Below, one piece after another: positions 55,216 through 64,000 of a stretch of DNA of 64,000 nucleotides (position 1 is its first letter; each line of letters starts with the position of its first letter). A program made the translations under genes and the position numbers. Origin of the DNA: Brasenia schreberi (lineage: Eukaryota > Streptophyta > Magnoliopsida > Nymphaeales > Cabombaceae); assembly GCA_036023115.1 (NCBI GenBank), contig JAYKKT010000088.1:6099001-6163000 (forward strand). Reading direction: 5' to 3'. The notes beneath the pieces are model-generated. The model did no database searches, was not told the origin of the DNA, and saw only the letters and a list, made by a program, of their open reading frames with translations.

Positions 55216-56015
55216 CAACTAACGCACTATTCTCACCCGAAACTATCAAAACTTAACGAAACTTCTGAATACAAAGGATCACATACACCAAAGAAAGGAC
55301 TTCAGATACATTCCGAGAATTAAAAATAATAAAACTGTGCAAAGCATAACAACCCGACGCTCAGGAAAATTCCAACGAAAAATTCAAAATATCAAGCTAG
55401 AACTCAATTAGCTCAGCCAGCGACAAAGAAGCAGCACATGGTATCAAATCTTAAACATGGGGATCAAGAGAAGAAGCGCAGCTTTCCCGCAAGCAAATTC
55501 ACGAGAATCTTGAAAACTACTCAACCCTAGCTCAATAATAAGCACAAGAAAACCCAAAAGACGACATAAATGAAGATCTTAAGCAGTAAAGAACTCTAGA
55601 ACTATCAAGAAAATCATCGTTCTTCATCAAACTCACACGGCAACCAAGATAAACGAAACCAAGGAAAATCCTGATTCGGGAAGCCTACGGCGCACTCGCA
55701 TTGTCGTAAACCCCCAAAGATTCCCCGAAACCAGTGCTTAAATCGCGATTTCTCGACAAATATAGACGAATTCCTAACGAAATGAGCACAATTCAGTGGC
55801 GTTCAAGACGAACCACGAGAAAATGGCTACCAATCTGTAACAACAGACAAGAGACACGCAAAACGAAGAGAAATCCTTACATATAACCGTCTTGAGGATA
55901 AGAAAGAGAAGTAAGCAAAATGCCAGAGAAACGAGCCAAACGTCTCCACCTTTCGTCTTCTCGGAGAACTCCGAATCCAGAGCGGACAAGATCGCTACGG
56001 AGTGTCTTATACTCG
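55216..56015 (-). promoter_or_regulatory. SRF 5' UTR and putative promoter, possible 5' UTR intron
   Basis: On the minus strand TATAAG at 56011-56006 could be the TATA box, which would put the transcript start near 55975. A consensus donor (AT then GTAAGG) near 55879 and an acceptor GCGTTAG ending at 55219 would make a 5' UTR intron of about 660 bp ending just before the ATG. The open frame in this region has no ATG. All of this is inference. Confidence 0.3.
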
Positions 56016-56571
56016 CAAGTATCTGAAAATGCTGAATTTTAAATAATTTCCCGTTTTCCTCACAGTTTCCAAACTACCCCTGTCTTTCGCTTTTATTAAA
56101 AACGTTTTCCCACCTGTTTATCCAACCTCGACCCCTCTTCGTTGTACTTTCGTTTACTTTAAGTGGACGGCTTGTCAAAGAAAGCTCGGCCGCCATCGAG
56201 TGGCATTCTCGTTAGTTTTGTAATTAATATGTCTGAAAAGTAAGGTATCCACAAGAGTCTTCTTTAACATTTTTGCCGATATCAATTTGGATTCGGGCCA
56301 GGTCCTCTGAGCTCGGATAGTGATGGGTATGGGTCGGATCCATATATAGATCAGTTTGGATATGACAAGGCAATATGAATCTGGTTAAATTCAATTCGGG
56401 TTTTCCATTTTCACGCACTTGAAATTTACCAAAACCCTTGTGACACAGCCTATTCTGAGAAGAGACAAGCCCTCTTGTTAGTCCGGATAAAGCAATACTC
56501 TTTGGAATCCAAGTCTCAACTTTGTTTTGCAATACCGGAGATGCATTTTAATGTGATTCTGATTCAAGGGT
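56016..56571. other. Intergenic upstream of SRF, nothing recognised
   Basis: Presumably distal promoter sequence. No repeats seen. Confidence 0.4.
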
Positions 56572-56888
56572 TGAACTAAACATGGCCAGTTTCGAACCAG
56601 CCAGATGGTTTCAGCCAGAATTGAACCGAGCCCAAAACAAGACCCAGAATTGGGAAACACCTAGTTTGGTTCTGGTTCCACCTTTTATAGAATGGAACTG
56701 GTCCAAAACCCAGAGTTGTGGTTACTAACCGCCAATTCGTTATTTTTTTTTAATTTTGAGCTTTTATATTATTTTCTCAATTTTGGATGGTTTAAACCTT
56801 ACACTGGAGCCAAAACCGGAACTGACAGTTTCAAATCAGAACATGAATCAGTCCGGTCCCGATTCAGTTCTGGTTGAACTAAACATGC
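56572..56888. repeat. GGTT/AACC-rich dispersed repeat, copy B
   Basis: Starts TGAACTAAACATGGCCAGTT and ends near CAGTTCTGGTTGAACTAAAC. GGTTGAACTAAACATG occurs at both edges (56569-56584 and 56872-56887). The arms are full of GGTTC/GAACC words and the centre is T-rich (56735-56790). Confidence 0.55.
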
Positions 56889-57294
56889 CCACGGTATCCT
56901 TAAATGAGAAAGTGGAACTGCTTCTAAAGGTGTGCTGCTGTTTGCGTGTGGAGCTGTGCTTGCCTGGTCCTGTTTATGGCGACTCCGGTAGGTCCAAATC
57001 TTAGGGCGCCTGAGGTCCATCGTGTTGAATCCTTACCCAGATCCAGAGTCATTAATTCAAACCCAAATTCTATAGCCTCACTTTAGCAAATTTGTCAGTG
57101 AGTCTGTAGGGAAAAAGTCATCTTACTTTCCGTGTGGTGGGCTCAAAAAAGAAATAGGATAATTTCTCTTGTTCTTTCAAACATCAATGGTTGAATAAAT
57201 TTTAAGTCTCTTTAAAATATTTGTTGTCACACATTTTTATCACAAAGGTTATCTAAATTATTTCCAATTGTTCAAACGATCTTAAAAGTAGACA

Positions 57295-57640
57295 TGTCCG
57301 GTTTCAGTTATGCTAGAATCTGGAACCGTCATCGAACCAACCCGAGACTAGTTCCGATTACGGTTTTACAAAAACTGGTTTCGAGATAATTCTGGTTTGA
57401 GCCTAGAACCACTTGGAAACGCTAATTTTATTTTTTTAAAATTAAATGACAAGAAATTTCTTTAAGAAAATACCAGAACCGACAGTTTGAAACTGCCCGA
57501 ATTGATTCTAGTTCTGGTTTTATAAAAAGTAAAACCAGAACCAAATCAAGTGGTCTCCAGTTCAAGTTTCAACAATTGGTTCCTAACCCGGTTCAATTCC
57601 GATTAAAATTGCTGGGCCGGTTAAGAACCGGCCATGATCC
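57295..57640. repeat. GGTT/AACC-rich dispersed repeat, copy C
   Basis: Starts ACATGTCCGGTTTCAGTT and ends GGTTAAGAACCGGCCATGAT. The two ends are inverted (CATGKCCGGTT). Middle AT-rich (57425-57475). Confidence 0.55.
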
Positions 57641-58319
57641 CCTTTAAAGGGGTTCCACGTATGTGACACTAAATATAAATTATCCCATTTTGCGATCAGA
57701 TATGACTAATCAGATTCGGACACATGGCTTACTTTTGGATCTGATTCTGGACATTTGTCAACCTTAGGATTAATATCCAAGAACATGTAAGGCAGGTCAG
57801 CTGCCCCAAAAGAGTTTACCACACTTTCGTGTTTCGGGTTGTGTTGTATAATCAACTCTGTGATCTGAGTGGTTCTCGCATGTATTCCATGTTCTTGTCA
57901 TAAATAGATCAGTCTAGAGATAGCCCCAATTTTTTCTCATTGGGTGAATACAACGTTCGAATAACAAGAACACTGACCTTTTACTTCATGTTTTAGTGCC
58001 ATGTATTATATCGGCAATCCCCACGTTAATTCTGTGTTTCGGGTTATCTCGTGTCATTGTCTTCATGTCCAAGCGGTCCTGAAGACAACCAGTTATTCTA
58101 TGTTGGTTCGGTGGATATGAACATGACGGAAATTGTAACCCTCTGACATGGAAATGAATTTTTCGGGTTGCACAGGTTTCCGTGTCATGTGGTATATTGC
58201 CAGCTCTACTAGATGAGAAGTGAAAGTTCAACTTTCATAAGTGTCACCACTCATCCCCTTCCGGTACAAGTCCAGTACCTGAATATATTGGCCAAGGACA
58301 TTAGTGCTGGATGAATAAA

Positions 58320-58430
58320 AGACAAAGCAAATGAGCACGCATAGTGTTAGCTCATCTGGCAGGGCTACTTGATTCAATTGAACCCGTAACAGTTATATAT
58401 ATATATATATATGGAGAGAGAGAGAGTCAT
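58320..58430 (+). repeat. SINE-like 5' piece ending in a TA/GA microsatellite
   Basis: TTAGCTCATCTGGCAGG at about 58349-58365 resembles a polymerase III box A and GATTCAATTGAACCC a worn box B. A (TA)n and (GA)n tract follows at 58396-58427. Confidence 0.4.
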
Positions 58431-58864
58431 GTTATATATTGTTTGATTATTATTATCATTCGTGTAATCAATCGGATGATAGTAATCAAAGCACTCGCTT
58501 CGAGTCGCATTTAATGTAATAATGTGTATTAAATAACCTCAAACCTCATATTGATGTTGATGAGCAACTATATCTATGTCGTTCATGCGATCACACGAAC
58601 AACACAAATCATATAGTAGAATCTGGCATGAGAAAGTATCTAGCATCTTTCGATTTCTCTTTCTCTCAATCATTATATATATATAAAACATATTAAAAAT
58701 ATTATGATATAACTTAAACAAAAGCAATTTAGTCTCAAATTAGATAAAAACATGTATATAAGCAACTTAAAAATAAAAGCATGAAAATAAGTAATTCAAA
58801 GAAATATAATAATTAAATATTTAATGATGAGAAATTATAAAATTATAAAAAATAACAGCTTTTA

Positions 58865-59415
58865 AAAGGCCGACTGGTTCCCAGTTCTTGTTCCAAGTAG
58901 CCAATTCTTGTTTCTTGGCAGCTTCTTTATTTCACAGGTTTGACGTGTGAATCAAACTGGTTAGCGGTAAAATCAGTCGGGCCGGCCTGTTCGATCCGGT
59001 TTCACAAACCATGCGCTCAATTTTTTTTTTTTAGAAGGAATAATCACATTATGGATTCCTTCAATTCACATTATATGTAATTCTGTCCTTTGGTAGGGGT
59101 CTGCCTAATATATACATGATCGGTTCCGGTTCTCCAATTAAGGTCTGGAAAGGAATCGGAACTAGGCCACGTTCAGTTTTAGTTGGTCTGCCAAACTACT
59201 AAAGACCATAAAAATATAAAAAATGGAAAATTCAAAATATTTTCAATATAACAATAATAACAAAAATGTCTGAACCACCGGTGTGAGTCATTAGTTGCTC
59301 AGTTTCAGTTTCATGGACGGTGCAACAGGAACCCAACTGGGGGTCTCCAGTTTGGTTCCTGCTCCGGTTTCGACTGTTTCCAGCCTGATCCGGTTTTCAA
59401 CGAGTCACGTCTAGG
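58865..59415. repeat. GGTT/AACC-rich dispersed repeat, copies D (partial) and E
   Basis: Copy D is a partial arm at 58865-59000 (GACTGGTTCCCAGTTC, GGGCCGGCCTGTTCGATCCGG). Copy E spans about 59118-59415: it starts ACATGATCGGTTCCGGTTC and ends CCTGATCCGGTTTTCAACG, with an AT-rich centre at 59205-59265. Confidence 0.5.
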
Positions 59416-59839
59416 CTAACCCCATCTTATATATAGAAAAAACAGGAAAATGCCTTAATTTTTTACTTATCATGAAGAGGAACTTGGCTTTCAGTTTTTA
59501 GACCACATCAATAATTTGGAAATGATCAAACACAACACCTTCTGGAAAAAAATCGCAAACTTAAAAAGTCATGAACTTAAAAGATCATGACCGGAGGATT
59601 TCACAAACCCGGTGGCATTTTGTTCCTAATTTGCATATGACTTGGTCAAGCATCACATTTATCACTTACAATCTGAAACTGATTGTTGTGACCTAACATT
59701 ATCATTTAGTAGCATTTGGTGAGAATGAACGTTGCTGGCTTTTGTTTTCTCCTTGGTAAGTACCATCAAAATCCAAATATTTACGTTGGCCGCGAGTCGG
59801 CACACCTACCATGCGGCTTGATTACAACTTTTATTTTCT

Positions 59840-59995
59840 TTTTTTAAATACAAGTACCTATAATTAACGGGTGACCGGGTCAAACCGGGTCGGGTGGCCA
59901 ACCTCTCCTGGTGCTGGTTTCTCCTCTCACAGTGCTCGAACCTGTGACTTCTTGTTGAAGGGGAACAAATGCCGAACCACTTTAACAAGCCAAGA
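59840..59995 (-). mobile_element. tRNA-derived SINE, minus strand
   Basis: On the minus strand: CTTGGCTTGTTAAAGTGG (box A, about 59993-59976), then ACAGGTTCGAGCACTG (box B, about 59947-59932). GAGAAACCAGCACC, GGCCACCCGACCCGG and a T/A-rich tail follow at about 59835. The copy at 60355 shares the downstream words in the other orientation. Confidence 0.6.
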
Positions 59996-60043
59996 ATTGG
60001 TTGATATGCTGATTAATATAATATTATATGGCATGATATGATA

Positions 60044-60151
<108 letters not shown>

Positions 60152-60354
60152 TTTATATATTCTTGGTCTTATACTAGTGGGGTTTTCCATGTAAAAGGTT
60201 TGCCGTGCTAACCCCATCTTTTGGTGATCAAATGGGCTACAACTTTTGACTGAATTTCGTTAGTCTAATACCAGTTTGTATAAATCGACCAATTGAAGTC
60301 CTTACAGGTAAGGGTGGACTGACATGTCTTCACCTGCAAATATTTGCATCTTTG

Positions 60355-60545
60355 TCTTGTGGAAGGGACGAGCAGGCGAACTCCAACTTGAGGTCTGTAG
60401 AGAAGGTCTTGAGTTCAAACCTTGTGGGTGGAGAAAACCAGCAGCGGGAGAGCCCTACTCCGATAGTGGGCTGACCCGACTCAAACCAGATTAGTCGGGT
60501 TCCTTTGGGCTTCGAGATGATGAACTCCATAAAAGAAAAGGTTCA
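60355..60545 (+). mobile_element. SINE of the same family, plus strand
   Basis: GGTCTTGAGTTCAAACC (about 60405-60421) is box B-like. GGAGAAAACCAGCAGCGGG, TGGGCTGACCCGACTC and an A/G tail (AAAAGAAAAGG) follow. The order of words matches the minus-strand copy at 59840. Confidence 0.55.
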
Positions 60546-60773
60546 ATGTAGCCATCACCTATATTTGTGGAAGGCAAGAAGCTTGATTCACATTCGACCA
60601 GTGCCATACTTCTCTTTCAAAAGCCAAACGCAGCCTGAATATAGCCTAATTATCGATCCATTTGATATCCAAGAAATATGAGCTCGTGATAGATGATCAC
60701 ACCCGACTGAGGACAAGTTAATGCAACTACAGTGATAATTTCTAAATTCCTTTGATTCTGCGTCGGAGGTAGA

Positions 60774-61043
60774 AATGGCTGGTTCCACGTAAACCCAAAG
60801 CGTAGGTTCTGGTTTTCTTGGAGCCGGGAACTGAAATAGAATCAAGACTTGGCTAGTTCTGGTTTGAAACTATCGGGTGATGGTGTTATTCGAATCTGTG
60901 AATAACCAGCCCACAAACCTTCCGTTTCTTTTCCGATCGTGATCGCACCATACCAGCGATCCTTATGCTTCTACGACAATGAGAGATACACGTTACACCT
61001 CGCTCACGCTCAAATCCACCGCAGTTGTATTCTTCTTCGTCAT
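60774..61043. other. Partial GGTT-rich repeat and unique sequence before the second Tat element
   Basis: 60774-60880 carries an arm of the GGTT repeat (GGCTGGTTCCACG, GGTTCTGGTTTTC, CTAGTTCTGGTTTG). The rest to 61043 is unique. The last five bases, GTCAT at 61039-61043, are the presumed target site of the Tat element. Confidence 0.45.
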
Positions 61044-63269
61044 TGTAAACACCCGAAATTTTCAAATATTTTCAAAAAGTCCTGAATTTCCAAAAACCAA
61101 TTTTAAACCTTTATGAACCTTTAAATTCAAAAACACCCCAGATTTTAAAGTTTAATATTTGGGGAAATACTTTAAGGTTTTAAATTCAAGTTAAAAAGCC
61201 TCTGGAGTTCGAAGCGGATAAGATCCAATCCAAGCCCAGAATTATGGGTCGAACACAACTCTTCCAAACGGTTCGGGTCAAGGCAAGGCGAATACATGAT
61301 CGGGATAAAGCCAAATTTATCAAGCGAATTATGTTCGAAATATGTGGAGCAAAGCGTCACCAAGAGCTCATTACATCAAGACAAACCAAGAGCATGGGCC
61401 GACCAAGAACATGAAGCACGAGCCCAAGAACAAGGCGAGTTGATTAGAACCAAACCAAGAAGGGAGTCTACTTGCCCCATACAAAATCAAATGCGAGATG
61501 AAGCTGGATGAAACATAGAGCAAATACAAGACAAAGTGAAGTTAAAATAGCACGGCTGACTATATCATGACATAGCCGATTGGTAAAGGTGGGTCGTGTG
61601 CACCTAGACCTTCAAATAAGGCTGGCTCGGCTGCACCATGACCAGCCCACAAGGGCTGGCCCATGTCGACTCAAGGAAGACCATAAGGAGTTAGTTTGGA
61701 GCGGGTCGAAACCATAAAACACTTGCTCCAACCCACCCCACAAGAAAACCCTAGAACCAACCCCCCCCCCCCCCTTGGCCTATAAAAAGGGCCAAGAGAG
61801 GGGCGGGTTCCATATCTTTTGGACATTGAAAAGAGTGGAGAGAGAAGCTCTAGACCTTGGGTGGTGTATACTAGACTAGGAGCAGGAATTTCCAGCAAAG
61901 AGAGACGTCCTCTAGTGTGGGAAGGAGAGGGAGCTAGGTGAGAACTTGGGAGAGTTGAGAAAGAAGGCAATCAAGAGGAAGGTCGGCTTCATCATTGAAA
62001 CCCGGTCCTTCATACTCCAAAACTCGTGTAAGACCTTTCTTACTCAATCTAAATTTCGTTTCTCTTCCATTCAATTCATTAAATGGGGTTGTATTAATGG
62101 AGTTTCATCTCCCCCCATGTTGTAATAATCTAGCTTTGCTGCAAGTTTAATTCCGTGGATGAAACACCATATACCCACATGCACGCTAAGTGTTTACTTT
62201 AATGCTTCTTCCTTTCTATATGTTATATACCCTCTATACTTCTAATTCCCTCTATGCCTAAGCTATAAAGTACTTTCCATTCATTTACATTCCAGCAAAT
62301 TTGCTTTGAGGGTTGTTGCACTTTAAAGTCGTGTAGATTTTGCATAACTATATTCATAAAACCGAAAACTAGATTTTTGCATCTCTGCATATGTCTGTTT
62401 CTACAATTTTAATTCTGTGATGCTTGCTCCAATTAGCTCAAAATTTAGCACACTTGTTTCACACACCTTTCGGCACGCTGTATAAAATTGACAAGATTTT
62501 AGGGTTGCTCAGCCATGTAATAAAAGCGGATTAAGAACAACTAAATTTCTGTACCACTGTCTATATAGTCGGATTTTTTGAAATAGAGGTTGGGTAAAAG
62601 TCTCATATCTCTTTCCACAGGAGTCCAATTTAATTGATTTTTTATGCATTGGAAAGCTAACATCTATAGCTTTCCAGAAACATTAAAATCATTAGAATCG
62701 GAGTTCTGAGCAAAGAGATATAGACTCATCTTTGAGTTTTTGTATTTTTGAAACAGAACTGTTTCGAGTGAGTGAGTTGGTTTGGGTCAATTATTTGTTT
62801 CTAATTCAATATTACTCCGAATGCAAATTTGAAAAAGGTTACAGTCTCTCCATACTACCATCTTCGTCTGGTAAATTTGTAAAATTTTTGGATGTCTGTA
62901 ATGCTTTCAAATCTCTCTTAGAAAAAAACTCTAAAAACAGAATTCTCTGTTTGTAGCAGCTTATATATTTCGAGTATTGAATCAAAAGTGCACAAGTTCA
63001 ACAATTCTTTCAAAAAGACTTGTTCATGTGAAGGGGAGTTATATTTGCTATAAAAATGAAATTTCTAAGTACTCAACACCGACCCTTGAGCATCGGCTCA
63101 AGAAAGTTTGAGTGAAAAGATCCCGCTTGCACACAATCGCCCCGAAGTCTAAAATTTTCAAACATTTGCTAGTTTTAAACTAGCTGGCACGCTCGCGCAA
63201 GCGTAGGTGTGGAAAGTTTCATTTCAAGTTTGTCTCATAAACTTCGAAATGAGAATTTTCATGTCTACA
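61044..63269 (+). repeat. 5' LTR of a second Tat-type Ty3/gypsy element (2226 bp)
   Basis: Starts TGTAAACACCC and ends ATTTTCATGTCTACA, the same frame of ends as the LTR at 6259-9438. A C14 tract (61761-61774) is followed by TTGGCCTATAAAAAGGGCC, a strong TATA box. Further shared blocks include AATGGAG..TCTCC..TTGTAATAAT (62095-62135 here, 8170-8205 there) and a CTAG-palindrome region near the 3' end. The rest of the element is beyond the window. Confidence 0.88.
61781..61788 (+). promoter_or_regulatory. LTR TATA box
   Basis: TATAAAAA, preceded by GGCC and a C14 run. Confidence 0.6.
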
Positions 63270-63273
63270 GAAA

Positions 63274-63293
63274 TGGCACGCCCGATGGGACTC
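63274..63293 (+). other. Primer binding site, probably for tRNA-Arg
   Basis: TGGCACGCCCGATGGGACTC starts four bases after the LTR. From memory it differs at one base from the complement of the 3' end of a plant tRNA-Arg plus CCA. Ogre and related Tat elements are known to use tRNA-Arg. Confidence 0.7.
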
Positions 63294-63400
63294 GGGTCTT
63301 GAGGAATTTCAATCCAAACAAGTAAAACTCACAGAAAATTTTCAAAGTGTTTAACATTGGTAAATTGTGTACGTGTAGGATTTTCAAGGCTCATAAAATC

Positions 63401-64000
63401 ATGTCGAGTTCGGATGGTTCTTATGAGGTGTCGAGCCGGGCTTCATTCTCGTCAAGTCAGTTTTCCAAAAGATTTTCAAAAACAAATTTCAAAAACAAGA
63501 AAGTGTTATTAGAAGACTTGAGGAAAGAATTTGAAGCAAGAATAGCCGCTCTTAGCCAAGAGGCCGAAGCTGTCGAATCCTGATCATCCCATGGAAAGCA
63601 AACTAGAGCTCGAAAGAAAACGAGCAAGCCCATAAAACCCAAAGAGACCTCTATTATGGAGGAGGACAAAGAGCTCGAGTCATTCACATTAAAAGATCGC
63701 AAGGCCCTCTAACAATTATTAAAGGGCTAAGCCTAGGAAAAGAGATCATATGCCCTATCCGATTTTCTACCTTCCGATTATCAAACGAATAGTGACGATG
63801 ACATACCGAATTTCCACCGGTATGACGGAACGGGGGATTCTAGATCCCACCTCCAACTCTTTTCTCACTGAGCATACAAAAAGAAGAAAGACTCGGCTAA
63901 ATGGATCTACTGGTTCCCCCTCTCCCTTAAGGGAACCGCTTCTAAGTGGCTCGCTTCCTACGACTTAAGCCAATTTGCTACTTTTGAAGAGTTGGTAAAT
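63401..64000 (+). pseudogene. Degenerate gag of the second Tat element (runs off the window)
   Basis: From ATG 63401 the frame gives a Ser-rich start and a charged helix (D-L-R-K-E-F-E-A-R-I-A-A-L) and stops at 63580-63583. Further on, in another frame, F-H-R-Y-D-G-T-G-D-S-R-S-H-L (63811-63852) is the conserved entry to the retrotransposon gag domain, and A-S-K-W-L-A-S-Y-D-L (63934-63963) its middle. An internal TGA near 63870 separates these. The copy is inactive so far as visible. Confidence 0.75.

Noticed and set aside
55774..55989. 71-codon hydrophobic frame upstream of SRF
   Set aside because: It has no ATG and lies in the presumed 5' UTR.

Overview
This is nuclear DNA of a flowering plant. 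Two genes with many short exons are interrupted by long introns and surrounded by decayed plant transposable elements. The lineage cannot be fixed from the sequence alone; a eudicot or magnoliid with a medium to large genome would fit. There is no bacterial, phage, CRISPR, rRNA or clear tRNA content, and most open frames are either shadows or transposon debris.

Layout. 1-9438: the 3' part of a Ty3/gypsy element of the Tat type (protease, reverse transcriptase, a second archaeal-type RNase H, integrase, then a 3.18-kb LTR). 9444-10702: downstream flank of the first gene, with SINE-like debris. 10703-36379, minus strand: a katanin p80 WD40-subunit gene (KTN80 type) whose 18 coding exons can be read with every splice phase closing, giving 769 codons plus stop. 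Its intron 6 (12.8 kb) holds a complete hAT transposon with a perfect 8-bp target duplication, a Ty1/copia element with both LTRs and a 5-bp duplication, and a second copia remnant. Intron 5 (4.5 kb) holds a second, decayed hAT element. Intron 8 holds a LINE tail. 36380-48204: intergenic, with remnants of a LINE, a MULE-like protein, a plant mobile domain protein and a third copia element. 48205-55215, minus strand: a STRUBBELIG-receptor-family LRR receptor kinase (SRF1/SRF3-like), 16 coding exons, 761 codons plus stop, with a LINE RNase H fragment in intron 11. 56000-61043: intergenic, with SINE-like copies and several copies of a GGTT/AACC-rich repeat of about 300 bp. 61044-64000: the 5' LTR, primer binding site and broken gag of a second Tat-type element.

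The two cellular genes lie in the same orientation about 11.8 kb apart. One acts in microtubule severing (KTN80 targets katanin p60 to microtubules), the other in cell-surface signalling (SUB/SRF family, mostly with atypical kinase sites). Nothing here shows that they are co-regulated. Both look intact despite the transposon load.

The best leads are not a new enzyme system but structural points: two tiny LINE 3'-tail insertions (31 and 46 bp) with 17-18 bp target duplications, a probable GC-AG intron in KTN80, a 22-nt first coding exon, telomere-like and poly-C tracts around the LTR promoters, and an apparently unclassified GGTT-rich repeat family. All coordinates were read by eye, so exon ends could be off by a base or two where splice sites are ambiguous; exact phase closure in both genes argues against many such errors.
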